Shown in pieces: positions 1-7,659 of a DNA stretch of 33,912 nucleotides. Under the pieces are notes generated by a model. It saw only the letters and a program-made list of their open reading frames with translations, had not been told where the DNA came from and did not search any database. The translations under genes were made by a program, and so were the position numbers. The first letter of the stretch is position 1. Each line of letters starts with the position of its first letter. Origin of the DNA: Fusobacterium mortiferum (GTDB lineage: Bacteria > Fusobacteriota > Fusobacteriia > Fusobacteriales > Fusobacteriaceae); assembly GCF_016900045.1 (NCBI RefSeq), contig NZ_JACSNP010000020.1:1-33912 (forward strand), in the 5' to 3' direction.

Positions 1-77
1 GGAGGTTGATAGGTTGGGGGTGTAAGGGCTGCGAGGCCTTTAGCTGACCAATACTAATAAGTCGAAGTTTTAACCTT
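1..77 (+). rRNA. 23S ribosomal RNA, 3' end (partial)
   Basis: The first bases match the conserved end of bacterial 23S rRNA: the segment around GCTGACCAATACTAATA, then GTCGAAG and the terminal TTAACCTT-like end. The gene enters from the left edge, so only its last 75-80 bases are present. The exact 3' end is inferred from the usual AACCTT ending. 5S rRNA follows after about 40 bases, the normal order of a bacterial rRNA operon. Confidence 0.9.
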
Positions 78-118
78 GAATTTACTATATAGTTTTGAAT
101 GTCTATGCAAATAGATAT

Positions 119-238
119 AGCTTGGTGAGAATAGCTACGGGGGTACACCCAGACACATTCCGAACCTGGAAGTTAAGCCCGTAAACGCTGAAAGTACTTG
201 GAGGGAAGCCTCCTGGGAGGATAGGAACTTGCCAAGCT
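119..238 (+). rRNA. rrf: 5S ribosomal RNA
   Basis: This is a 120-base stretch with 5S hallmarks: terminal helix AGCTTGG (119-125) pairing with CCAAGCT (232-238), the loop sequence CATTCCGAACCTGGAAGTTAAG, and a GGAGGG...CCTCCTGGGAGG region. The ends are set by the terminal helix and could shift by one or two bases. It sits between 23S and tRNA-Asn and is presumably processed from the same precursor. Confidence 0.93.
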
Positions 239-250
239 CTCAATAAGAGT

Positions 251-326
251 GCTTCCTTAGCTCAGTCGGTAGAGCATGCGGCTGTTAACCGCAGTGTCAA
301 TGGTTCGAGTCCATTAGGAAGCGCCA
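251..326 (+). tRNA. tRNA-Asn (anticodon GTT)
   Basis: A complete cloverleaf: acceptor stem GCTTCCT (251-257) with AGGAAGC (316-322), D-arm TAGCTCAGTCGGTAGAGC, anticodon arm GCGGCTGTTAACCGC with GTT at 284-286, T-arm AATGGTTCGAGTCCATT. The 3' GCCA (323-326) is encoded, so CCA addition is not needed. It lies 12 bases after 5S rRNA and is likely the last gene of the rRNA transcript. A T-rich run starts at the next base. Confidence 0.97.
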
Positions 327-354
327 TTTTTTTATTTTTTGGAAGTTATTTAAG

Positions 355-383
355 TTGACATAAATATCAAATTATGATATAAT
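355..383 (+). promoter_or_regulatory. Sigma-70-type promoter for rplS
   Basis: A perfect -35 TTGACA (355-360) and perfect -10 TATAAT (378-383) are separated by 17 bases. Transcription would start near 390, leaving a leader of about 60 bases before rplS. This is the closest match to consensus seen in the window, which suits a ribosomal protein gene. Confidence 0.88.
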
Positions 384-453
384 ATCTCAGTTAATTTGAT
401 ATTCCGCTTTAATAGCAATAAAAATTAAATGAATATCTATAGGAGGAGAATAA

Positions 454-804
454 ATGAAAGAAAAATTAATTCAATTAGTAGAGCAAAGCTACTTAAGAAA
501 CGACATTCCTGAATTCAAAGCTGGAGATACTATCGCAGTATACTACAAAGTTGTAGAAGGAAACAAAGAAAGAGTTCAATTATTCGAAGGAGTAGTTATC
601 AGAGTAAATGGTGGAGGAATTGCAAAAACTTTCACAATTAGAAAAGTAACTGCTGGTATAGGAGTAGAAAGAATTATTCCTGTAAACTCTCCAATGATCG
701 ACAAAATCGAAGTATTAAAAGTTGGAAGAGTAAGAAGATCTAAGCTTTACTACTTAAGAGGACTTTCTGGTAAAAAAGCTAGAATCAAAGAAATCAGAAA
801 ATAA
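454..804 (+). CDS. rplS: 50S ribosomal protein L19
   Basis: The 116-residue product matches the length and sequence of bacterial L19, a large-subunit protein at the 30S-50S interface. Recognisable blocks are the N-terminal [20 protein letters not shown], the central [27 protein letters not shown] near residues 60-75, and the basic C-terminal [20 protein letters not shown]. The start is supported by AGGAGGAG at 441-448 ahead of ATG 454. Codons in this gene use more C-ending forms (TAC, TTC, ATC) than most neighbours, as expected for a highly expressed gene. It is transcribed alone, with its own consensus promoter and a hairpin terminator directly after the stop. In many bacteria rplS sits with rpsP, rimM and trmD; that context is absent here. 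Confidence 0.98.
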   Translation: MKEKLIQLVEQSYLRNDIPEFKAGDTIAVYYKVVEGNKERVQLFEGVVIRVNGGGIAKTFTIRKVTAGIGVERIIPVNSPMIDKIEVLKVGRVRRSKLYYLRGLSGKKARIKEIRK

Positions 805-811
805 TTTATTG

Positions 812-847
812 GGAGATGGGATTTTTAACCATCTCCTTTTCTTTTTA
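812..847 (+). terminator. Intrinsic terminator after rplS
   Basis: Stem GGAGATGG (812-819) pairs with CCATCTCC (829-836) around a 9-base loop and is followed by TTTTCTTTTT. It begins 8 bases after the rplS stop codon. Confidence 0.93.
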
Positions 848-848
848 C

Positions 849-877
849 TTGCTAAAAAAAATGGAGTATTATAAAAT
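849..877 (+). promoter_or_regulatory. Probable promoter for the dipeptidase-transporter pair
   Basis: TTGCTA (849-854) and TAAAAT (872-877) are separated by 17 bases, directly after the rplS terminator and about 30 bases before the dipeptidase start. Both hexamers are near consensus. Spacing and position support the call, but A+T-rich DNA gives many chance matches. Confidence 0.55.
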
Positions 878-909
878 AAAGCTATAAATAAGATTAAAGG
901 GAGGATAAA

Positions 910-2253
910 ATGAACGACAAAATTTATTATGACAAACTAGAAGGAAACTTTCCTAAATTTTTAAAAGATTTGGATAGAGTTATATCAATACCTAGCTATT
1001 TACAAGAGGATAATAGTAAATATCCATTTGGTGAAAATATTCAAAAAGCATTAGAAGAAATGATAACTATCTGTAAAGAGTTAGGATTTAGAACTTATAT
1101 TGATCCAGAAGGATATTATGGATATGCTGAGATAGGAAGTGGAGATAAATTAGTTGGAGTATTGGGACATCTTGATGTAGTTCCTCCAGGAGATCTGAGT
1201 AAATGGGAGAATGATCCATTTAAACCAGTAGTTAAAGATGGAAAATACTATGGAAGAGGGGCACAAGATGATAAAGGACCTACTTTAGCAGCTATATATG
1301 CATTAAAAACGCTATTAGATTGTGGGTTTGAACTAAAATATAGAGTGAGATTTATATTTGGTACAGATGAGGAAAATTTATGGAGAGATATGCCAAAATA
1401 TGTTGAAAAAGAAGAGATGCCGACAATAGGATTTACTCCTGATTCTAAATTTCCACTTATTTATTCGGAAAAAGGACTATTGCAATGTAAACTTATAGCT
1501 AAAAATGAGAGTGGATTAGTATTTAAAGGCGGAGATGCAATGAATTCTGTTCCATCAAATATGATAGTTCCAAAGAGTGATGAGTTAGTAGAGATGTTAA
1601 AAGAACTAAACTATGAATTTAAGGAAAAAGATGGAAAGATTGAAATAGTTGGAAAAAGTGTTCATGCACAAGTTGCTGAAACAGGAATAAACGCTATAAA
1701 TAGATATATGCATGCTTTAACAAAACTAGGAAAAGAGAGTAAATCAGGAAGATTTATAACTGAGAATTTAATAGGTTATGACTTTGCTGAACCTATTTTT
1801 GGAGTAGTAAAGGATGAGCACTCAGGAGAATTAAAGTTTAATGTAGGAAAGATTGAGTTTACAGAGGAAAATGAGATATTAGGAATTGATATGAGAATTC
1901 CAGTGACATATGATAAAGAGAAAATAGTAGAAGTACTTACTAAAAAAGCGAAAGAGTATGGATTTGAATATACTCAACACGATTATTTAAAATCAATATA
2001 TGTACCATTAGATTCAGAATTAATTACTACTCTTATGAGTGCTTATCAAGAGATAACAGGAGATATGGAATCTCAACCTGTTGCAAGTGGAGGAGCTACT
2101 TATGCTAGAGCCATGAATAACTGTGTAGCTTTTGGTTGTGTATTACCAGGAAGTCCTAAGACTGAGCATCAACCAAATGAGTATATTATACTAGATGATA
2201 TGAAAAAAGCTATGAAAATATATATGAAAGCTTTTGAAAAATTTAATAAATAA
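910..2253 (+). CDS. M20-family metallopeptidase, PepV/Sapep-type dipeptidase
   Basis: Predicted cytosolic zinc aminopeptidase of the M20A family that cleaves dipeptides or short peptides. The 447-residue length fits PepV. Motifs in order: LGHLDVVPPGD (H87, D89), GRGAQDDKGP (bridging D at 120/121), GTDEEN (catalytic E154/E155), TPDSKFP (D178), and a C-terminal metal-ligand block near SPKTEHQPNE. These are the metal and catalytic positions of PepV-like enzymes. A good GGGAGG ribosome site lies just ahead of ATG 910. A YfcC-type transporter starts 21 bases after the stop, so the two are probably co-transcribed; this suits uptake and hydrolysis of peptides or amino-acid derivatives. Exact substrate is unknown. 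Some family members (Sapep, carnosinase-like) have other preferences. Confidence 0.9.
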   Translation: MNDKIYYDKLEGNFPKFLKDLDRVISIPSYLQEDNSKYPFGENIQKALEEMITICKELGFRTYIDPEGYYGYAEIGSGDKLVGVLGHLDVVPPGDLSKWENDPFKPVVKDGKYYGRGAQDDKGPTLAAIYALKTLLDCGFELKYRVRFIFGTDEENLWRDMPKYVEKEEMPTIGFTPDSKFPLIYSEKGLLQCKLIAKNESGLVFKGGDAMNSVPSNMIVPKSDELVEMLKELNYEFKEKDGKIEIVGKSVHAQVAETGINAINRYMHALTKLGKESKSGRFITENLIGYDFAEPIFGVVKDEHSGELKFNVGKIEFTEENEILGIDMRIPVTYDKEKIVEVLTKKAKEYGFEYTQHDYLKSIYVPLDSELITTLMSAYQEITGDMESQPVASGGATYARAMNNCVAFGCVLPGSPKTEHQPNEYIILDDMKKAMKIYMKAFEKFNK

Positions 2254-2274
2254 TATATGAATGGAGAAAAAATT

Positions 2275-3825
2275 ATGAATAAAAAGAAAATGTTAAGTGC
2301 ATACACTATAGTTTTTATATTTCTATTAGTTACTGCTGCATTGACGTGGATAGTACCTCAATCTGTAGTTATAACAAATGATAGTGGTACACAAGAAGTA
2401 ATATATAATGCAATTTTTGGAGCTAACGGAGAAGTTATCAGAGGTGCTGGAGCACAGCCAGCAGGACTTTGGGATGTTATAATGGCTCCAATAACAGGAT
2501 TTCAAAATGCTGGACCAGTAAGTATTGCAATATTGATGGCAGGAGCGTTTTTAGGATTAATAAATTCGGTAGGAGCATTAGATGCAGGAATAGGAGGATT
2601 ATTAAAAAGATATACTGGAACTTCTCTTATTGCAATTTTAATGTTTGTATTTGCTGTATTTGGAAGTGTTTTTGGATTTTGGGAGGAGATACCAGCTTTC
2701 TCAATAGTTATCGTTCCATTATTTGTACTAGCTGGGTATGATGTTGTGACAGGATTAGCTGTTCTATTTATAGGAGCTACTGCTGGAAATATGGCCAGTG
2801 TAGTAAATCCATTCTCAGTAGGAGCAGCTATTGGAGCTATTGGTAACCCAGAGCTTTCATTAGGAAGTGGAATGATTTTAAGAATGGTAATTTTTATAGC
2901 TATGTATCTAGTTGGAGTGATTTATGTTATAAAGTATGCTAATAGTGTAAAAAATGATAAGGCAAAATCAGTAGTGGCAGATATCGAAGTAAATACAAGA
3001 GTTAATGAAGAGGGACATGAGTTACCAGAACTTACAAAGAAAAGATTTTGGTCAATTATGGTATTGGTAGGAATAATTGTTCTATTAATTTTAGGATATA
3101 TGCCTTGGTATGTAGTAGAATTAGATGGAGGAAAAACACTTCAAGATGTTATAAATGCTCCAATAAACTTTATTGCTTCAATACCGGTATTAGGAAATTT
3201 AAGTGGACTTAAACATTTTACTCCATTTGGAGATTGGTATTTTGGAGAATTTGCTTTTGTTTTCTTACTAGGGTCTATTTTAATAGGAATTATAAATAAA
3301 ATGCCAGAGGAGGAGTTTGTAAAGGAGTTTGCAAATGGTGCTAAAGATTTATTAGGTGTAATTTTAGTTCTTTCAGTAGCAAATGGAATATCTGTACTTA
3401 TGGGAAGTAAGACTTCTGGAATGTCTGTAACATTTGTTTATTGGATTCAGACAGCACTTCAAGGAATACCATCATGGGCTTTCTCTATAGCAACAGTAGC
3501 AGCTTATGTAGGTATAGGTTTCTTCTTACAATCAACAAGTGGAGTTGCAGGAATTACAATGCCAATACTTGGAGCTGTAACTATGGCACTATTCCAAGGT
3601 AGTGATATAGGAGCTACTGGTGGACAAGTAATGTTAATTTCAGCTTTTACTGTAGGAATAAACTTTATGTGTGGAATATATCCGGGAGCTAGTACAATGG
3701 GAACTTTAGAGTTATTCCATGTACCATATGATAGATATTTAAAGTTCACATTAAAGGTTTTTTTACCAATGTTAGTAGTAGGATGTTTAATTATATCAGC
3801 CTCACAATTTTTAGGGTTAATTTAA
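2275..3825 (+). CDS. YfcC-family membrane transporter (DcuC-like superfamily)
   Basis: A 516-residue polytopic membrane protein with roughly 11-12 hydrophobic segments. The N-terminus (LSAYTIVFIFLLVTAALTWIVP) and the blocks GFWEEIPAFSIVIVPLFV and GATAGNMASVVNPFSVG are characteristic of the YfcC family, whose members are annotated as C4-dicarboxylate or basic-amino-acid carriers. An earlier in-frame ATG at 2257 exists, but GGAG at 2263-2266 is placed correctly for ATG 2275, so I chose the shorter form. It follows the PepV-like dipeptidase in an apparent two-gene operon, which favours an amino-acid or peptide-derived substrate over dicarboxylates; that is inference. Ion coupling cannot be judged from sequence. 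Confidence 0.85.
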   Translation: MNKKKMLSAYTIVFIFLLVTAALTWIVPQSVVITNDSGTQEVIYNAIFGANGEVIRGAGAQPAGLWDVIMAPITGFQNAGPVSIAILMAGAFLGLINSVGALDAGIGGLLKRYTGTSLIAILMFVFAVFGSVFGFWEEIPAFSIVIVPLFVLAGYDVVTGLAVLFIGATAGNMASVVNPFSVGAAIGAIGNPELSLGSGMILRMVIFIAMYLVGVIYVIKYANSVKNDKAKSVVADIEVNTRVNEEGHELPELTKKRFWSIMVLVGIIVLLILGYMPWYVVELDGGKTLQDVINAPINFIASIPVLGNLSGLKHFTPFGDWYFGEFAFVFLLGSILIGIINKMPEEEFVKEFANGAKDLLGVILVLSVANGISVLMGSKTSGMSVTFVYWIQTALQGIPSWAFSIATVAAYVGIGFFLQSTSGVAGITMPILGAVTMALFQGSDIGATGGQVMLISAFTVGINFMCGIYPGASTMGTLELFHVPYDRYLKFTLKVFLPMLVVGCLIISASQFLGLI

Positions 3826-3844
3826 TAAACTAATAAAAGTATTT

Positions 3845-3894
3845 AATAGTAACTATTTAGAATCTTTTCGGTGACTGGATAGTTACTATTTTTT
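3845..3894 (+). terminator. Terminator after the YfcC-family transporter
   Basis: A perfect 12-base inverted repeat, AATAGTAACTAT (3845-3856) and ATAGTTACTATT (3879-3890), flanks a 22-base loop and runs into T6 (3889-3894). The right arm overlaps the stop codon of the convergent small gene, so it may also slow transcription from the other side. The T-run is better on the + strand. Confidence 0.8.
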
Positions 3895-4074
3895 ATTGAA
3901 AAATTTCTCCTTTATTTTATCAAAAAAATTTTTTTGTTTAGGATATACTTTTTCTATTTCATTTTTTAAATATCTTTTTCTCCTCCCATTTGGACAGCTT
4001 TTACATAATTTAGCTTTACAAATACTACAACCGTTTAAAATTTTCTCAAGTTCATCTTGATATTTTTTTATCAT
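3886..4074 (-). CDS. Small Cys-rich protein with a CX2CX4CX2C motif
   Basis: The product is 62 residues if translation starts at the ATG at 4072-4074; an ATG two codons upstream (4080) is possible. AGAGG lies 8 bases before the chosen start, but only 3 bases before the alternative. Four cysteines near residues 16-27 form CSICKAKLCKSC, followed by the basic NGRRKR and a Lys-rich C-terminus. The pattern suggests a small zinc knuckle, possibly nucleic-acid binding, but I recognise no named family. A well-spaced promoter on the same strand supports real expression. It stands alone, convergent with the YfcC gene and divergent from lepB. Confidence 0.65.
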   Translation of the reverse strand: MIKKYQDELEKILNGCSICKAKLCKSCPNGRRKRYLKNEIEKVYPKQKNFFDKIKEKFFNKK

Positions 4075-4112
4075 AATCATTACCTCTTTAACCTCTTTAT
4101 TTAATATGATAA

Positions 4113-4141
4113 ATTTTAATTCTATAATAAAGAAATGTCAA
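4113..4141 (-). promoter_or_regulatory. Promoter for the small Cys-rich protein gene
   Basis: Read on the - strand, TTGACA (4136-4141) and TAAAAT (4113-4118) are separated by 17 bases, about 39 bases upstream of the chosen start codon. The -35 is a perfect match to consensus. Confidence 0.72.
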
Positions 4142-4200
4142 CTAAATAAATTTTAAAACATTTTGTAGTGAAATTAAGTCTAAAAAATAAGTTTTCTATG

Positions 4201-4222
4201 AAAGGAGGAAATTTTAATGTAA
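4201..4222 (+). other. Strong ribosome site followed by an ATG-TAA start-stop
   Basis: AAAGGAGG (4201-4208) is followed after 8 bases by ATG (4217-4219) and immediately by TAA (4220-4222). The ribosome site is as good as any in the window but opens no reading frame. It lies about 60 bases upstream of lepB. It may be the remnant of a lost gene or a start-stop regulatory element. Whether it is transcribed is unknown, because the likely lepB -10 box lies downstream of it. Confidence 0.4.
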
Positions 4223-4237
4223 AAATTTTCAAAAGTG

Positions 4238-4246
4238 TGATAGAAT
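4238..4246 (+). promoter_or_regulatory. Possible extended -10 promoter for lepB
   Basis: TGATAGAAT (TG at 4238-4239, TAGAAT at 4241-4246) fits an extended -10 element 31 bases upstream of the lepB start. The -35 position (TGTAAA, 4218-4223) is poor, so the call depends on the extended -10. Confidence 0.4.
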
Positions 4247-4277
4247 ATATATTATTTAAGGAATTATGGAGTGAAAT

Positions 4278-5216
4278 ATGGAAAAAAGTAAATTGATATT
4301 AAATGGAATTTTTTATGCTATTGTTACAATTATATTTATAATTTTATTTATTAAAGAGAAAAAAATAGGGGCATGGATAAAAGAACATAGAGATAAATTT
4401 TCAGATAAACTGGTTTCAAAGTTAGGATGGGAAGGAAAAAGTTCAGGGGTAGCTTTAAAGAAGACAATAGCTTTTGTAGAGAGTATAGGAACAGCTTTAA
4501 TTTTAGTTTTAATTATACAAAAAATATATTTAGGAAATTTTTTAGTTCCAACTGGTTCAATGGAACCTACAATAATGCCAAAGGATAGACTTTTTGGAAA
4601 TATGGTTGTCTATAAATTTAGAAAACCAGAAAGAAATGAGATAATAGTATTTAAGGAACCAATTCAAAATAAGGTATTATATACTAAGAGGGTAATGGGA
4701 TTACCTGGAGAAAAGGTTGCTCTAAAGGATAATCATCTGTATATTAATGATCAAAAATTAGATATAAGAGAGTACTCAAGTTTAGGACAACTAGGAGAAG
4801 ATGGTTACTGGATAGTACCTAAAAAAGGTGATGTTATCGAAGTTATCCCAGGGGCTAACTATGGTGAATATGTGTGGAGTAAAGCTGGGCAACCAATAGA
4901 TGTGGCTGAGGTTCAAAAACAATTGGTAGCTAATCCAGGAGCAGTGGCTCAAATACTGCCAGATTTAGAGTTTAGAGTAAATGGAGTAAAAACTGGAATG
5001 GTTTTAGATATAATACATGATTCTAATGCTGTGAAAAAAATATTTGCTGGTGAAAAAGTTACAGTAGTAGCAGATGAAGATTATTACTTAGCATTAGGAG
5101 ATAATACTAATGGTAGTTATGACTCAAGAATGTGGGGATTTGTAAAAGAGAGTAGAATAAAGGGAAAAGCTTTTGTAAGATTTTGGCCTTTAAATAGAAT
5201 ATCACTTTTAAAATAA
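4278..5216 (+). CDS. lepB: Signal peptidase I
   Basis: Membrane-bound serine protease that removes signal peptides from exported proteins. Hydrophobic segments lie near residues 7-26 and 70-87. The catalytic Ser is in VPTGSMEPT (S94) and the general-base Lys in LYTKRVMGLPGE (K137). Box E is seen as LALGDNTNGSYDSRMWGFV near the C-terminus. At 312 residues it is longer than Gram-positive SipS and close to E. coli LepB; the extra length includes an insert around residues 170-230 between the Lys box and box E. The start has GGAG 5 bases ahead. A GNAT acetyltransferase starts 11 bases after the stop, so they probably share a transcript. Confidence 0.95.
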   Translation: MEKSKLILNGIFYAIVTIIFIILFIKEKKIGAWIKEHRDKFSDKLVSKLGWEGKSSGVALKKTIAFVESIGTALILVLIIQKIYLGNFLVPTGSMEPTIMPKDRLFGNMVVYKFRKPERNEIIVFKEPIQNKVLYTKRVMGLPGEKVALKDNHLYINDQKLDIREYSSLGQLGEDGYWIVPKKGDVIEVIPGANYGEYVWSKAGQPIDVAEVQKQLVANPGAVAQILPDLEFRVNGVKTGMVLDIIHDSNAVKKIFAGEKVTVVADEDYYLALGDNTNGSYDSRMWGFVKESRIKGKAFVRFWPLNRISLLK

Positions 5217-5227
5217 TTGGAGTAGAT

Positions 5228-5644
5228 ATGAAAATAGTTAATAATATAGAAGCAAAAATTTTAGAAGAATTGGAAAAAAGATGCTTCCCAAATAGTGCCT
5301 ATACATTTAAACAAATAGAAGATATGGTAGCAGATAAAGAGAAATATCAAGTATTGGGAGTAGTTGATAATGAGATATTAAAAGGATATTTGATAATATT
5401 TGATAATAGTGAATCATTAGAGATTATGAAGATAGGTACACTACCTGAATATAGAAAACAAGGAGTAGCAAAACTTCTTATTGAAGAGTTACTAAAATTA
5501 AAAAAAGATATATTTTTAGAAGTAAGAGAGAGCAATAGTGCCAGAGAGTTCTATAAAAATTGTGGTTTTCAGGAGATAGGAAAGAGAAAAAACTATTATC
5601 CAGATACTGGTGAAGCAGCTATTATAATGATGAGAAATATTTAG
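5228..5644 (+). CDS. GNAT acetyltransferase, RimI-like
   Basis: The 138-residue single-domain GNAT fold contains the acetyl-CoA site as IGTLPEYRKQGVAKLLIEELL (motif A, residues 73-93), followed by LEVRESNSAREFYKNCGFQEIG and NYYPDTGEAAIIM. The last two blocks are typical of RimI, which acetylates the N-terminal alanine of ribosomal protein S18 and is often encoded near tsaB/tsaD. Those neighbours are absent here, so the substrate is uncertain and I give no symbol. GGAG lies 6 bases ahead of the start. It sits in the lepB-purB gene run, 11 bases behind lepB and 66 bases ahead of purB. Confidence 0.82.
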   Translation: MKIVNNIEAKILEELEKRCFPNSAYTFKQIEDMVADKEKYQVLGVVDNEILKGYLIIFDNSESLEIMKIGTLPEYRKQGVAKLLIEELLKLKKDIFLEVRESNSAREFYKNCGFQEIGKRKNYYPDTGEAAIIMMRNI

Positions 5645-5710
5645 AAATATACATATTTAAATCACAAAAAGACTATAAAATAACTAACATAATAAAAAGG
5701 ATGGTAAAAG

Positions 5711-7144
5711 ATGGAAACAAATATTTATTCAAACCCTCTAGCAGAAAGATATAGTTCAAAGGAGATGTTGGAAAATTTTTCTCCAGATAAAAAGTTTTCT
5801 ACATGGAGAAAGCTTTGGGTAGCTTTAGCTGAAGCAGAAAAGGAACTTGGATTGAATATTACTGATGAGCAGATAGGGGAAATGAAAGCTAATATTTATA
5901 ACATTGATTATGAATTAGCAGCAAAAAAAGAAGCAGAGTTTAGACATGATGTAATGGCACATGTACATACATTTGGAACACAAGCATCAAAAGCTATGCC
6001 AATTATCCACTTAGGGGCAACAAGTGCTTATGTAGGAGATAATACTGATCTTATTCAAATAAAAGATGGTCTAGATATTATAAAGACTAAATTAGTTAAT
6101 GTAATTGCAGAGATGTCAAAGTTTGCAATGGAAAATAAAGATTTACCAACTTTAGGATTTACACACTTCCAAGCAGCTCAGCTTACAACTGTTGGAAAGA
6201 GAGCTACTTTATGGTTACAAAGCTTATTATTAGATTTAGAGGAGTTAGAGTTTAGAGAAAAAACTTTAAGATTTAGAGGAGTTAAGGGAACAACAGGAAC
6301 ACAAGCAAGTTTCCAAGAGTTATTTAATGGAGATTTTGAAAAAGTAAAAGAGTTAGATAGAAGAATAACTGAGAAAATGGGATTTGATAAGAGATTCTTA
6401 GTAACAGGTCAAACTTACGATAGAAAAGTTGACTCAGAAGTTATGAACTTACTTGCTAATATAGCTCAATCAGCTCATAAATTTACAAATGATTTAAGAC
6501 TTCTTCAACATTTAAAAGAGATAGAGGAACCATTTGAAAAAAGTCAAATAGGGTCATCAGCTATGGCATACAAAAGAAATCCAATGAGAAGTGAAAGAAT
6601 ATCATCATTAGCAAAATTTGTAATAGCTTTACAACAAAGTACAGCTATGACTGCATCAACTCAATGGTTTGAAAGAACATTAGATGATTCTGCTAATAAG
6701 AGATTATCTTTACCTCAAGCTTTCTTAGCAGTAGATGCTATATTAATAATTTGGAAAAATGTATTAGATGGATTAGTAGTTTATCCTAAGATGATAGAAA
6801 AAAGAATTATGGCAGAACTACCATTTATGTCAACTGAGTATATCATAATGGAGTGTGTAAAAAATGGTGGAGATAGACAGGAACTACATGAAAGAATAAG
6901 AGTTCACTCTATGGAAGCTGGAAGAAATGTAAAAGTTGAAGGAAAAGATAATGATTTAATTGAAAGAATAATAAATGATAAGTATTTTAATTTAGATAAA
7001 GAAAGATTATTAGAGATATTAGATCCTAAAAATTTTGTCGGATTTGCTCCAGAGCAAACAGAGGAGTTTATAAATATAGAGGTTAAACCAATATTAGAAA
7101 AATATAGTAATAGATTAGGAATGAAAGCAACTTTAAAGGTTTAA
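5711..7144 (+). CDS. purB: Adenylosuccinate lyase
   Basis: Cytosolic enzyme of purine synthesis. It cleaves SAICAR to AICAR and adenylosuccinate to AMP, releasing fumarate. The 477-residue product has the fumarase/aspartase-superfamily signature SSAMAYKRNPMRSERI with the flexible-loop serines at 282/283, the substrate block HLGATSAYVGDNTD near residues 100-113, and TLGFTHFQAAQ near 155. Length and blocks are those of the longer PurB form. AAGGA precedes the start. Its stop overlaps the next start by one base (TAATG), so translation of the PF07456 gene is probably coupled. No other purine genes are nearby. Confidence 0.96.
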   Translation: METNIYSNPLAERYSSKEMLENFSPDKKFSTWRKLWVALAEAEKELGLNITDEQIGEMKANIYNIDYELAAKKEAEFRHDVMAHVHTFGTQASKAMPIIHLGATSAYVGDNTDLIQIKDGLDIIKTKLVNVIAEMSKFAMENKDLPTLGFTHFQAAQLTTVGKRATLWLQSLLLDLEELEFREKTLRFRGVKGTTGTQASFQELFNGDFEKVKELDRRITEKMGFDKRFLVTGQTYDRKVDSEVMNLLANIAQSAHKFTNDLRLLQHLKEIEEPFEKSQIGSSAMAYKRNPMRSERISSLAKFVIALQQSTAMTASTQWFERTLDDSANKRLSLPQAFLAVDAILIIWKNVLDGLVVYPKMIEKRIMAELPFMSTEYIIMECVKNGGDRQELHERIRVHSMEAGRNVKVEGKDNDLIERIINDKYFNLDKERLLEILDPKNFVGFAPEQTEEFINIEVKPILEKYSNRLGMKATLKV

Positions 7145-7659
7145 TGAAGAGTAAGCAAAGAGAAGTATATTTAACAGCCTTTGTATTAGTAGCATTATAT
7201 CTTTCTCTTGCAGAAAACTTTATTCCAAAGCCATTTCCTTGGATGAAGATAGGGCTATCAAATATAGCAGTTTTGATAGCCCTTGAAAAATTTGATTCTA
7301 AGTTTGCCCTTGAATTGGTAATACTTAGAATTTTTATTCAAGGACTTATGTTAGGAACACTATTTACTCCGGGATTTATAATAAGTTTTACTGCAGGAGT
7401 TTTAACAACTATATTTATGATTGGGCTATACAGATTTAGAAAATATCTTTCGTTGATAGCAATTAGTTCATTATCAGCTTTTCTACACAATCTATTTCAA
7501 CTCATAGTAGTATATTTTCTTATGTTTAGGAATGTTTCGTTGTATTCAAAATCTATTATGGGGTTTGTGTGGATTTTTTTAATTATTGGAGTAGGGGCAG
7601 GTATTATTACTGGATTTATTGGAGAAAAGTTAAATTTAAGAAGGAGCAGAACAGAATGA
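7144..7659 (+). CDS. PF07456-family membrane protein (Gx transporter / 'heptaprenyl diphosphate synthase component I')
   Basis: The 171-residue integral membrane protein has about five hydrophobic segments and the family N-terminal block SLAENFIPKPFPWMKIGLSN, with FTPGFIISFTAGVLTT further on. The family name refers to an old annotation as a subunit of heptaprenyl diphosphate synthase. Many members instead look like small S-component-type transporters, so the function is uncertain. It overlaps purB by one base and glmM by four (ATGA), meaning all three are translated from one message. No ECF transporter ATPase or prenyl synthase gene is adjacent. Confidence 0.75.
   Translation: MKSKQREVYLTAFVLVALYLSLAENFIPKPFPWMKIGLSNIAVLIALEKFDSKFALELVILRIFIQGLMLGTLFTPGFIISFTAGVLTTIFMIGLYRFRKYLSLIAISSLSAFLHNLFQLIVVYFLMFRNVSLYSKSIMGFVWIFLIIGVGAGIITGFIGEKLNLRRSRTE

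Noticed and set aside
7569..7655. Upstream extension of glmM by 29 codons
   Set aside because: The added residues come from the PF07456 gene read in another frame. The family N-terminus and ribosome site place the start at 7656.
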